A DNA stretch of 64,000 bases, taken from positions 62,001 through 126,000 of the forward strand of contig JAEZKU010000030.1 of the NCBI GenBank assembly GCA_023436065.1, in the 5' to 3' direction. Below are positions 28,204-35,801 of the stretch, one piece after another; the stretch's first letter is position 1, and every line of letters starts with the position of its first letter. The notes below the pieces were generated by a model. That model ran no database searches and was not told the DNA's origin. It saw only the letters and a program-made list of their open reading frames with translations. Origin of the DNA: Bacillota bacterium. GTDB lineage: Bacteria > Bacillota > Clostridia > Lachnospirales > Lachnospiraceae. The position numbers and the translations under genes are program-made.

Positions 28204-28232
28204 ATTTTACACTTGTCTAAAATAAATGTCAA
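28204..28232 (-). promoter_or_regulatory. Promoter of the first blaI operon with operator 2
   Basis: On the minus strand TTGACA (28232-28227), 17 bases, TAAAAT (28209-28204). The sequence TTTTAGACAAGTGTAAAA overlaps the spacer and -10 (28205-28222) as an imperfect palindrome, similar to operator 1, so repressor binding would block polymerase. Confidence 0.7.
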
Positions 28233-28265
28233 TAGGGTTTTTACCAAAAAGCGGAAGAATACAGA

Positions 28266-28297
28266 AAACCCCCGTTACGTCTGTGTAACGGGGGTTT
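28266..28297. terminator. Terminator-like hairpin upstream of the first blaI operon
   Basis: Perfect arms AAACCCCCGTTAC (28266-28278) and GTAACGGGGGTTT (28285-28297) with a six-base loop. It probably ended the chemoreceptor gene whose 3' fragment lies at 28361. Confidence 0.7.
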
Positions 28298-28360
28298 GTG
28301 GTTATTCATATGTAATTATTTTGACTCGGTTTCAATATTATTTTAGCTTATTCTTACGCA

Positions 28361-28558
28361 TCAGGATATCTTAAACAGATCAATTTCGTCTTTCAACCGG
28401 TCTGCACTTTCCTTTGTCTTTATCACGATTCCACGTACTGCATTCGCCATATCTCTGGTATCAGAGATCTGGTCAGCGATATCCGCTGTACCCTTTGCAC
28501 CTTCATTGGATGCCTGTGCGATACCCTCCACAGCGATCAGGACATTGCTTATGGATTT
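28361..28558 (-). pseudogene. C-terminal fragment of a methyl-accepting chemotaxis protein
   Basis: Reading minus-strand from 28558 gives 65 residues ending at TGA 28361, with 'VEGIAQASNEGAKGTADIA' typical of the distal chemoreceptor signalling helices and a tail 'RLKDEIDLFKIS'. There is no start codon, ribosome site or upstream part; the nitroreductase gene lies immediately on the other side. The missing front of a similar receptor is found at 29754 on the opposite strand, so a receptor gene has probably been split by rearrangement. Confidence 0.8.
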
Positions 28559-28580
28559 TTTACATACAAACTACTTTGAG

Positions 28581-29090
28581 TCAATATAGTAATTTCATTC
28601 GGTGTTCAAAGTCTATATCTTCTTTCGGCTCTTCTCCGGCAATATAACCTAAACCAACTGCAGAAATAGGGGTAAACCCTTCAGGTATACCTAATTTCGA
28701 TAATATACGTTTTTGCTTATTTAATTTTAATAAAAAATAAGTTAAGTAGATAGAACCTATATTTAAATTAGTTGCCGCTAATAACATGTTTTCTATCATA
28801 CATGCCACATTTAGATATTCCACATTTTTTACACTTGCCTTGGTGGTAGAGACTATAATTAGTGTGGGCACACCGTATAAAGGATCAGTATTCGAATTTG
28901 CAGTGGAAGATATTTGTTGTAATAGGTCCTTATTCTGTACTACTGTTATCCTTATGCTGGCGTAATCTTTTCTGCTGATAGGAGCTACGTAGCCTGCTAA
29001 TAATATTTGCTTTAGTTCCTCCTCACTAATCTGAGTATCATTGTACTTACGGATTGATTTTCTTTTCATGATAACTTGCATAAATTCCAT
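28581..29090 (-). CDS. Nitroreductase family protein
   Basis: An FMN-dependent NAD(P)H oxidoreductase of 169 residues, normal for the short clade. The N-terminal motif 'MKRKSIRKYNDTQISEEEL' (in two parts), the middle 'VACMIENMLLAATNLNIGS' and the C-terminal 'PISAVGLGYIAGEEPKED' are present, covering FMN-binding positions. Divergent from a broken HxlR-type regulator, a common partner of redox enzymes of this type. The physiological substrate is unknown. Confidence 0.88.
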   Translation of the reverse strand: MEFMQVIMKRKSIRKYNDTQISEEELKQILLAGYVAPISRKDYASIRITVVQNKDLLQQISSTANSNTDPLYGVPTLIIVSTTKASVKNVEYLNVACMIENMLLAATNLNIGSIYLTYFLLKLNKQKRILSKLGIPEGFTPISAVGLGYIAGEEPKEDIDFEHRMKLLY

Positions 29091-29249
29091 ATGAACGCTC
29101 CTTATATATATAGATTGTTTTAAGTTTAGATGTTGTTATAATTATAGTAGGTGATTGTACAATAACAAGTATGCAGTTTTTTATGACTAAGACAGTTTTT
29201 TATTACTTGTTGAGTTTATAGAGATCAATAAAAGATAAGGAGAGGAACA

Positions 29250-29603
29250 ATGAATTTTAGAGATATTTATGGCAACAATTGCCCGACTCTGTTCACATTA
29301 AAACTGATTAGTGGTAAATGGCGTATTCCAATTATATGGAAAATTAATGAATTTGAAACAATCCGCTATAATGAATTAAAAAGAGAGGTTATTGGAATAA
29401 CCAGCATGGTATTGACACAATGCTTGCAGGAGTTAGAAGCATCACATATTATCCTACGTAAGTAATACCACGAGATACCACCACGAGTAGAGTATAGTCT
29501 TACTGATGAGGGTAGACAATTAGTCCGCAATCTGGATATGATTAAAGATTGGGGAACCATGATGTTCGAAAACCATCCGGATCTATTAACAGGTCAAGAA
29601 TAG
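29250..29603 (+). pseudogene. HxlR-family regulator interrupted by an in-frame stop
   Basis: From ATG 29250 the sequence is a typical HxlR winged helix ('CPTLFTLKLISGKWRIPII', 'ITSMVLTQCLQELEASHII'). TAA at 29463-29465 interrupts it; translation in the same frame then resumes with the family's conserved wing 'YHEIPPRVEYSLTDEG' and ends at TAG 29603 after 117 sense codons plus the internal stop. A single base change (for instance CAA to TAA) explains the break. The first 71 residues lack the wing, so activity is doubtful. It is divergent from the nitroreductase gene it probably controlled. Confidence 0.85.
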
Positions 29604-29646
29604 AATAACACACCACCGGATGGGGTTGTGGGGAATTTCAGCACTT

Positions 29647-29677
29647 AATTATAGACAATTGTTATAAAATTATAGAC
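29647..29677. promoter_or_regulatory. Direct repeat upstream of the chemoreceptor gene, resembling the first BlaI operator
   Basis: AATTATAGAC occurs at 29647 and 29668, 21 bases apart (two DNA turns). The first copy continues as TAGACAATTGT, identical for 11 bases to the minus strand of the BlaI operator at 28184-28197. Confidence 0.4.
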
Positions 29678-29753
29678 GATAGTTAATAGAGTTATCTGCC
29701 ATATTATGTTATAATTCTTCCATTCAATTAATCAAATTATAGGTGGGAGAATT

Positions 29754-30830
29754 ATGGAAAGAACGGGAGAAGATAAGAAAATTATAAATTTAGATGTTAA
29801 AAAGGCAAGAAGCGAAATATCTCATGATAATGTAACGAAAGTAAACTTTCTTGCGACAATTAAATTTAAAGTAATAGCTTCCTTTATAGTTCCTATTATG
29901 TTTATCATCCTCTTGGGAAGCGTAGCCTATTTAAAAGCTTCAGAAGTTATTGAGAGTAAATACGAAAAGACGGCAGAAGATACCATTAATCTGGCAGGCG
30001 AAGGTATGAAGATTGGGTTTAAATCTGTTCAGGCTAGTGCGAAATTGTATACGAATGATAGTTTATTCCAAAAGTATTCACTAAGCTACGATGATAAGGC
30101 AAAAGCATGGCAATATAGAGATTCCATTGGTAATGTCTTAAGTTCTAGGAAGTTAGCGGATGAACTCATCAGAAATATGTATTTAATCAATGAGAAGGTT
30201 GAGGCTGTTTCATCCGGCGAAGGCATTGATGATGGACTTTATATAAGCTTTATGGAAACAGACTTAGGCAAAATACTGGATGATAATCAAACAGAAAATG
30301 TATGGGATGGTGAAGATGCGTTTCTTGATAAACAATTGAAAGCAAGTGCAGATGATTATTCCATGAGACTGATCAGAAAAGTATCCAGTGTGAATGCAGT
30401 CTTGATGATCGATGTCGAGGCAGATTTTGTGAAAAATATTCTTTCTGATATGCAATTTGACAAAAACGGTTTTCTGGGATTGGTAACCCCTGATGGAAAA
30501 GAAATTATTGATCCCGGTATTGATAATAAGGCACTCGAAACTGAAAAGATCTTTGTAGATCAAGCTTTCTATCAGGAAGCAATGGCAGGGGAAGAAGTAA
30601 GTGGTTCAAACTATGTTGACTATAAGGGCGATGCCTACTTATTCCTGTATACTAAAGTTAGCGACACCGGAGCTGCACTTTGTGCTTTAATACCAAAAGC
30701 TTCTATCACCAGCCAAGCTGATAGCGTAAGGAATGTCATAATTATTATTGCCGGTATAGCATGTATGATAGCAGTGTTAATCGTAACAATATTATCTTCC
30801 CGAATTGATAAACAATTACGAAGACCATAG
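29754..30830 (+). CDS. Truncated methyl-accepting chemotaxis protein (sensor half only)
   Basis: A 358-residue membrane protein with a cytoplasmic N-tail (about 1-40), a membrane segment (about 43-63), an extracytoplasmic dCache-like sensor domain (about 70-320) and a second membrane segment (about 325-348). It stops at 'SSRIDKQLRRP', just where HAMP and the signalling helices should begin. Normal receptors have about 300 more residues. A C-terminal scrap lies inverted at 28361 and a middle scrap at 33907. It may still be expressed (GGTGGGAG before the ATG and its own terminator), but cannot signal to CheA by itself. Confidence 0.85.
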   Translation: MERTGEDKKIINLDVKKARSEISHDNVTKVNFLATIKFKVIASFIVPIMFIILLGSVAYLKASEVIESKYEKTAEDTINLAGEGMKIGFKSVQASAKLYTNDSLFQKYSLSYDDKAKAWQYRDSIGNVLSSRKLADELIRNMYLINEKVEAVSSGEGIDDGLYISFMETDLGKILDDNQTENVWDGEDAFLDKQLKASADDYSMRLIRKVSSVNAVLMIDVEADFVKNILSDMQFDKNGFLGLVTPDGKEIIDPGIDNKALETEKIFVDQAFYQEAMAGEEVSGSNYVDYKGDAYLFLYTKVSDTGAALCALIPKASITSQADSVRNVIIIIAGIACMIAVLIVTILSSRIDKQLRRP

Positions 30831-30850
30831 CATAGAGAAATTCGTGATAC

Positions 30851-30882
30851 AAAAGGCAGAGCGCAGGCTCTGCCTTTTATGA
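30851..30882 (+). terminator. Terminator after the truncated chemoreceptor
   Basis: AAAAGGCAGAGC (30851-30862) pairs with GCTCTGCCTTTT (30867-30878). It lies 20 bases past the stop codon. Confidence 0.8.
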
Positions 30883-31044
30883 TGTATGATATTTAGCCGG
30901 TGGGGATAGGAGACACCTTGGCTAATTTTTTAGTAATATACAATCCATGTCGAAAACAATACATTTCATGCTGTAGAAGGTTTTTTGTAACAGATTAGTA
31001 TTATCATAATCATTGGAAATAAAAATAAAGGAGGAATATTACGG

Positions 31045-32016
31045 ATGAAATTAATGAAAAAGATGATGGTCAGTTTTTTAGCTATCTGTATCATGCTATC
31101 CATGCTACCCCTACTTCCGGTGAAAACGACAATGACAGCGAAGGCAGCATCAGGTACTTGGGGTAAACTTAGCATTAAGGGCACTTATCTCAATGTTGAT
31201 TCCGATGGTAATGCAGAGATACGAAGAGAAGGCTCAAACAGAAGAATTTATATGGTGAAGAAGGAGAATAATCAAGTAACTCTAAAATTATCAGATGGTA
31301 AATACTTGGGAATTAGCGACGAAATTAAAGATGGTACACGGGTAAAAGCTGTGAGTGAACCTTATGTATGGAGTTACAAAGACGGTGCCTTACGCCCACC
31401 CACAAATATGGATATGGTAGTAAATGCATCGGGTCAGAAATACGGAGATGGAACTCATATTATCCTATGGACACATCCCAATTCCACCCCCGCCAATGCC
31501 AATTTTACTTTTGAAAAAGAATACTCGATTATTTTCAAAGCCAACGGCGGAACAGGTAAAATAAAAAATGGTATTCTTAGTAGTGAATATACTCTTCCGA
31601 AAAGCGGATTTAAGAGGTCGGGCTACAAATTTGTAGGCTGGAGTACGAAAAAAACCGCAGATAGCTCAAGCTTTTACGCAGCAGGAGATCCGGCTTCCTA
31701 TATACCAAACAAAAATAAAAATGTGACCCTTTATGCTCAATGGGTTAACCCAAAAGCATACAAAATAACCTATACCAATGTAAAAGGTGTGAAAATCCCT
31801 TCGAAGGCGATTAAAAAGTATACTGCAGGAAAAACCACAGAATTACCCTACCCACAGATAACAAATGATTATCCAAGCAAAACGGAGGTAGGTACGATGT
31901 TCGTTGGATGGAAAATTACCGTTAACGGGAAAAACCTTGGTACATTTTATGAAATCCCTCCTTACCTATCAGGAGATTTAAAACTAACACCTGTGGTGGC
32001 TGATTTACAGGGATAA
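31045..32016 (+). CDS. Secreted protein with ricin-like and InlB B-repeat domains
   Basis: A 323-residue exported protein. A signal peptide covers about 1-35 (MKLMKKMMVSF start, cut near KAAS). A beta-rich domain follows (about 36-160) that resembles half a ricin-type lectin ('GTYLNVDSDGNAEI', 'GKYLGISDEI'). Then comes at least one Listeria-Bacteroides InlB-type repeat ('FKANGGTGKI' to 'VTLYAQWV', about 168-232) and a related degenerate unit. No sortase motif or membrane anchor is seen. Likely a carbohydrate-binding or adhesive exoprotein. GGAGGA precedes the ATG. Confidence 0.75.
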   Translation: MKLMKKMMVSFLAICIMLSMLPLLPVKTTMTAKAASGTWGKLSIKGTYLNVDSDGNAEIRREGSNRRIYMVKKENNQVTLKLSDGKYLGISDEIKDGTRVKAVSEPYVWSYKDGALRPPTNMDMVVNASGQKYGDGTHIILWTHPNSTPANANFTFEKEYSIIFKANGGTGKIKNGILSSEYTLPKSGFKRSGYKFVGWSTKKTADSSSFYAAGDPASYIPNKNKNVTLYAQWVNPKAYKITYTNVKGVKIPSKAIKKYTAGKTTELPYPQITNDYPSKTEVGTMFVGWKITVNGKNLGTFYEIPPYLSGDLKLTPVVADLQG

Positions 32017-32141
32017 CCAAATAAAAACCTCAAGATAACGGTGACATGATGCTCAAAGTGGGTGCGGGAAACCGTGCCCACTTTACTTTGAACATGATAC
32101 AGTGGGATTGACATTAGGAAAGAATTGACAGGGTGAAATGA

Positions 32142-33809
32142 ATGAAAAGGCATCTAAGGTCGTTTATAATCGCACAATTGTTAGTATATATGATTTTTAT
32201 ATCGTTAGCAGACCCATTGATGGTGTCAGCTGGCAATATGGAGACAGGTACTGCTGAGCTTCCTTTTAATAGTGTGACTGTAGAGCCTACAGAAGAAGTG
32301 AACAACATAGAGGTTACTGATGGAGTTGAGCCTATAGAATTGCCAGAACCAACAACCAAAGCAGAGCCCACAGTAATTCCTGAGCCTGCTGAGAATGCAG
32401 AAGTTACAGATAATACGGACATAGGAGAACAAGGGTCTATAGATACAACTGGACCGATGGAGGTCCCTAAACCGACAGAGGTGCCTTCGGTTACACCTGA
32501 GATTACTACTGCACCCTTTGTACCAAAGACGTTGCAGGTAATGGCTAAGTATGATTATGTGGGTAGCAGTGTAACAGACGTATCCACTAAAAAACTATCT
32601 ATAAAAGATTTACAAAAGCAAGTAAAAGAGTTTGGAACATTAGTTAGAGATGGAATGCCCTATCGGGAATATGTAGCAGCTATGTCGTATCAGTGGAAAG
32701 ACTGTACGGACTATCAATCGAAGCCTACAAAAATAACAATAGATATTACAAAGACGATGGATTACAAATCATACGTTGATACTTTGAAAAAGTTATCGAG
32801 ATATGATGGCGTATATTTATATAAAATTGGAAAGTCCACTGAAGGCAGAGACTTATATGCTATCGAAATCGATGTTAAATCAAATAAAAAGAAGAATGTG
32901 CTGATGTTTACAGGAGCAGTTCATGCAAGGGAATTTGCAGGAGGAACTTTCTTAGTAAAGAGCTTAGTAGACCTAGTGCAAAAAGCACAGACAGATCAGA
33001 ATACTATGAAGCTGCTTCAGAGCAACAAATATGTTGCAGTTCCAATTGTGAATGTAGATGTAAGAGAAGCAATTATTAAGAATCAGAGTAAGTGGACAAC
33101 CTATAGTGGAGAGATTTGGAAGGCATATATCAATGGTGCCGATGGCAATAGAAACTTTCCCGGATTATCCTGGGGAGAGTTAACAAAAGGTAATAAACTA
33201 TCAAAGGATTTCCTGAGAAAGCCTGCATATGCTTTTTATCCGGGGAACTATGCAGGGTCGAATAATGAGACAAAAGCGTTAATGAAGTTCTTATACCATT
33301 ATATTGTTGTAGAAAATGCGAAATGTTTATTGGATATGCATCAACAAGGCTCTGTAATATATGCCGGCAAGGAGTGGGCACCGAAGGAGCAGAATCAGAA
33401 GGGTATTAATCTCCGTAAGAAGGTTCTTGACTTATTAAATCAAGGTGTGAGTGGACGTACATATAAGGTGATTTACGAATACAGTTCCGGATTAAGTGGT
33501 AATGGATCAACTATTACAGATTATTCGTGTGCTTTAGCTTATGGGGCCAAGTTCTCTCCGGCCTTTGGATTTTTAACATTCACGAATGGTAAGAAAGAAA
33601 CAACTCTTATGGAGATTGGCAGTATGACAAAGCTTAAGTATAAAGTGGATATGCCAAATCCGGACTTTGTGACACTTACTGTAGAGATTGGCTATGGGCA
33701 GAATTATCTTGGTAACTCAGTATCTACAAGGAAATTGCTTGCAGCTGAGTATAAGAAATATAACTTTGATAAGCTACTAACATCATTACCCAATTTGGTC
33801 AGAAACTAA
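32142..33809 (+). CDS. Secreted M14-family zinc carboxypeptidase
   Basis: A 555-residue exported peptidase. Signal peptide (about 1-30) and a Glu/Pro/Thr-rich spacer (about 31-130) precede the M14 domain (about 190-545). The zinc ligands are in HARE ('GAVHAREFAGG', about 263) and the His of 'LDMHQQG' (about 390); 'GNRNFPG' provides substrate-binding Asn-Arg, and the catalytic Glu is in 'TTLMEIGS' (about 490). Family members remove C-terminal amino acids, or cleave gamma-D-Glu-mDAP bonds in peptidoglycan peptides. The Pro-rich spacer suggests attachment to or crossing of the cell wall. Confidence 0.87.
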   Translation: MKRHLRSFIIAQLLVYMIFISLADPLMVSAGNMETGTAELPFNSVTVEPTEEVNNIEVTDGVEPIELPEPTTKAEPTVIPEPAENAEVTDNTDIGEQGSIDTTGPMEVPKPTEVPSVTPEITTAPFVPKTLQVMAKYDYVGSSVTDVSTKKLSIKDLQKQVKEFGTLVRDGMPYREYVAAMSYQWKDCTDYQSKPTKITIDITKTMDYKSYVDTLKKLSRYDGVYLYKIGKSTEGRDLYAIEIDVKSNKKKNVLMFTGAVHAREFAGGTFLVKSLVDLVQKAQTDQNTMKLLQSNKYVAVPIVNVDVREAIIKNQSKWTTYSGEIWKAYINGADGNRNFPGLSWGELTKGNKLSKDFLRKPAYAFYPGNYAGSNNETKALMKFLYHYIVVENAKCLLDMHQQGSVIYAGKEWAPKEQNQKGINLRKKVLDLLNQGVSGRTYKVIYEYSSGLSGNGSTITDYSCALAYGAKFSPAFGFLTFTNGKKETTLMEIGSMTKLKYKVDMPNPDFVTLTVEIGYGQNYLGNSVSTRKLLAAEYKKYNFDKLLTSLPNLVRN

Positions 33810-33906
33810 GTATCGTACATAAGTTATGTTATACTATTCGACTATATGAGCTAGGCATACGGGGGTTCAATCACTAATAAACCAAATAAAATTGACATTA
33901 ATGTTT

Positions 33907-33989
33907 CCAGCGTGAATGCAGTCCTGATTATCGATGTCGAGGCAGACTTTGTGAAAAATATTCTTTCTGGTATGCAATTTGACAAAAAG
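33907..33989 (+). pseudogene. Central fragment of a chemoreceptor sensor domain
   Basis: About 83 bases closely match 30384-30466 of the truncated chemoreceptor with only a few changes, encoding 'VNAVLIIDVEADFVKNILSG'. The match ends exactly where the hairpin repeat at 33988 begins. It is a leftover of a second, near-identical receptor gene. Confidence 0.8.
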
Positions 33990-34252
33990 CAAATAACCTA
34001 CTACGCCTTTGTATGTAAGCAAACAGCCCATCACGCCATTGTGATCGGGCCAAACAACCCACTACATACACAGCAAACAACCCACTACGCCTTTGTAGTG
34101 GGTTGTTGCTAAAAAGGGGAGGTTTTGCATTCGAAGTTTCATGTGGCTTCATCAAGTGTTATATGGTGTTTCAATAGGGGATATATGGAGACTGAAAAAT
34201 TCGTCTTGTGTTGTCTGGTGATATATAAGTTGCGTATAAAGTTGCTTATAAA
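33988..34252 (+). repeat. Hairpin repeat element, copy A (compound)
   Basis: Contains three unit starts AGCAAA (33988, 34018, 34072). The last unit is complete: AGCAAACAACCCACTAC pairs with GTAGTGGGTTGTTGCT (34072-34110), followed by AAAAAGGGGAGG. The stretch 34021-34120 is about 95% identical to 39071-39170. The tail 34130-34252, with two TTGCGTATAAA-like blocks, resembles 34900-35025 in copy B. No ORF with coding character. Confidence 0.75.
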
Positions 34253-34325
34253 CAAGGTGTAATAATATCCTTGGTAACAAAAGTTAAAATATCTACTACG
34301 CAAATCAATAAGTAAAACATTTGTA

Positions 34326-34352
34326 ACATTATGTCGAATTATACATAAAATA
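34326..34352 (+). promoter_or_regulatory. Sigma-K-like promoter of the Cys-repeat protein gene
   Basis: AC at 34326-34327, 16 bases, then CATAAAATA (34344-34352), the same AC-N16-CATAnnnTA arrangement as before the multicopper oxidase gene. The start codon is 30 bases downstream. Confidence 0.6.
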
Positions 34353-34381
34353 TAGTGCAGTACAAAATAAGGAGGGTTCTT

Positions 34382-34717
34382 ATGTATATGTATAATTCAT
34401 ACTACGACAAAGATAATTACAAAGATGAGAAAAAAGAACGGAAATACAATTTTGACGAAAGTTGTGTTATCGTAAATATTTTTTGCGATGATAAAAAAAA
34501 GGAACACAAGTCAGAAGGCGATTGTAAAGATTACTACAAAAAAGAAAATGAACACAAGGATGAAAAAAGTTGTGTTATCGTAAATATTTTTTGCGATGAT
34601 AAGAAAAAGGAACACAAGTCAGAAGATGATTGTAAAGATGACTACAAAAAAGAAAATGAACGCAAGGATGAAAAAACTTGTGTCATTATAAATATCTTTT
34701 GTGATAAATGCAAATAA
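34382..34717 (+). CDS. Cys/Lys/Glu-rich three-repeat protein, candidate spore coat protein
   Basis: A 111-residue protein of no recognised family. After a Tyr-rich start (MYMYNSYYDKDNYKDEKK) come tandem repeats of exactly 36 residues (108 bases): a hydrophobic CVIVNIFCD block followed by a highly charged KKKEHKSE-DCKD-YKKEN segment. Two repeats are complete and nearly identical in DNA (from about 34458 and 34566); the third stops after CVIINIFCDKCK. There are eight Cys in regular positions, and no signal peptide. ATG 34382 is six bases after GGAGG. A sigma-K-like promoter suggests mother-cell expression and a coat or crust role, cross-linked by disulfides; this is inference. Confidence 0.8.
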   Translation: MYMYNSYYDKDNYKDEKKERKYNFDESCVIVNIFCDDKKKEHKSEGDCKDYYKKENEHKDEKSCVIVNIFCDDKKKEHKSEDDCKDDYKKENERKDEKTCVIINIFCDKCK

Positions 34718-34762
34718 GATTAGTTTGGTAATTATAATATGTAATAAGATATAAAATAGCAT

Positions 34763-34800
34763 AGCCCGTGCGCTTTTCCAGCCTACGCATGGGCTTTGTT
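34763..34800 (+). terminator. Terminator after the Cys-repeat gene
   Basis: AGCCCGTGCG (34763-34772) pairs with CGCATGGGCT (34786-34795), one wobble, followed by TTGTT. The T-run is short. Confidence 0.6.
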
Positions 34801-34846
34801 ATACATATTTAATAAAAGTCTAGAAGTCCTTATAAACAAGGATATA

Positions 34847-35030
34847 AGCAAAAACCCCATCACGCCATTGTGATGGGCTGTTTACTAAAAAAGGGGAGGC
34901 TGTGAAGTTGAGATTTCATATAGGTTCATCTTGTGATATAGGGTATTCCGAGAGGGGATATGTGGAGATTTAAAATTCATCTGGTTTCATCTTGTTATAT
35001 CTAAATTGCGTATAAAATTGAGTATAGGTT
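34847..35030 (+). repeat. Hairpin repeat element, copy B
   Basis: Starts AGCAAAAACC; perfect hairpin CCCATCAC/GTGATGGG (34856-34877) with the same GCCATT loop as the other copies, then AAAAAAGGGGAGG. A diverged tail (34893-35030) aligns with the tail of copy A, including TTTCATATAGGTTCATC, GGGGATATGTGGAGA and TTGCGTATAAAATTG. Confidence 0.7.
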
Positions 35031-35087
35031 GGTGACTTAAAAAGAAGATAGATAAAGAATTTAATAACATGTTCGATTGCTCTAATA

Positions 35088-35276
35088 GGGGATGGGAATA
35101 GACAGAGTACTTCAGGTAATTACGAGGCAGGATAATGTTTCTGTCGAACAAGCCATGACAATGAATGCTGTTCTTAAAGAATATGATAAGGATGTAGAAT
35201 TAAAACTCTATGAGGGGGACATGCTGTCACGAAGGAAGGTCATGATTATATGGTTGATTGGCTACTTTCCCATTAA
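35088..35276 (+). pseudogene. Chimeric remnant: lysS 3' scrap joined to an S9-peptidase-like 3' end
   Basis: The first 16 codons read GMGIDRVLQVITRQDN, clearly the class II motif 3 of LysRS (compare 14339-14390). The frame continues directly into 'VEQAMTMNAVLKEYDKDVEL', like the C-terminal part of prolyl-oligopeptidase (S9) hydrolases. After 'YEGDM' a frameshift is needed to read the expected 'AVTKEGHDYMVDWL' ending at TAA 35276. No promoter or ribosome site. It looks like two unrelated gene ends joined by illegitimate recombination, adjacent to repeat copy B. Confidence 0.65.
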
Positions 35277-35324
35277 TTGTTTACTTGTTTGTGCGTACCG
35301 CGAGAGCGTTTATTTTCCTTTTGC

Positions 35325-35353
35325 TTGACACCAAGGTGAAGGATTGCTATAAT
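35325..35353 (+). promoter_or_regulatory. Promoter of the second blaI operon
   Basis: TTGACA (35325-35330), 17 bases, TATAAT (35348-35353): a consensus sigma-A promoter. Confidence 0.85.
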
Positions 35354-35360
35354 GCTAACT

Positions 35361-35374
35361 ATTACATGTGTAAT
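35361..35374. promoter_or_regulatory. BlaI operator before the second blaI
   Basis: Palindrome ATTACATGTGTAAT at the expected transcription start, matching the classical bla operator core TTACA-TGTAA. Confidence 0.75.
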
Positions 35375-35410
35375 AATTATTTATATAAGACATAGATCAG
35401 AGGGACGTTT

Positions 35411-35788
35411 ATGAACAGTTTACCAGCAATTTCACAAGCAGAATATGAAGTAATGAAAATTATATGGAAATATGCACCGATCAGTACAAATGATGTAGTC
35501 GAAAAAATAACAAGAAGTAGCAATTGGACTCCCCAGACGGTTCAGACATTACTATCCAGATTGGTAAAAAAGGGGGTTTTGAATTACAGAAAGAGTAGCC
35601 GTGTTTTTATATATACTCCTTTGGTTCAGGAAGAACAGTACCTGGAGAAGGAGAGTAATATGTTCCTTAATAAGTATTATGGGGGCAAATTAAACTCCAT
35701 GCTCCTTAATTTTCTAGAAACGGACAAGCTGACAGAGGGTGATATTGTGGAGTTACGCAACCTCTTAAATGAGAAACTGGGTAAATGA
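35411..35788 (+). CDS. blaI: BlaI/MecI-family repressor (second copy)
   Basis: A 125-residue winged-helix repressor ('ISQAEYEVMKIIW', 'NWTPQTVQTLLSRLVKKGVLNY' in two parts) that blocks transcription until cut by BlaR1. A consensus promoter with a palindromic operator precedes it, giving autoregulation. It ends 13 bases before the blaR1 start. It shares the fold but only limited sequence with the first BlaI at 27785, and the operators differ too. Confidence 0.93.
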   Translation: MNSLPAISQAEYEVMKIIWKYAPISTNDVVEKITRSSNWTPQTVQTLLSRLVKKGVLNYRKSSRVFIYTPLVQEEQYLEKESNMFLNKYYGGKLNSMLLNFLETDKLTEGDIVELRNLLNEKLGK

Positions 35789-35801
35789 AAGGAGCCGTGT
35801 G

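Noticed and set aside
34072..34110. Hairpin repeats considered as ordinary intrinsic terminators
   Set aside because: No T-run follows on either strand, and the same sequence with flanking blocks recurs elsewhere, so they are better described as repeats.
34455..34717. Regular 108-base repeats considered as a CRISPR array
   Set aside because: The repeats are in frame, differ only at codon level, and have no unique spacers; they are coding repeats of the Cys-rich protein.
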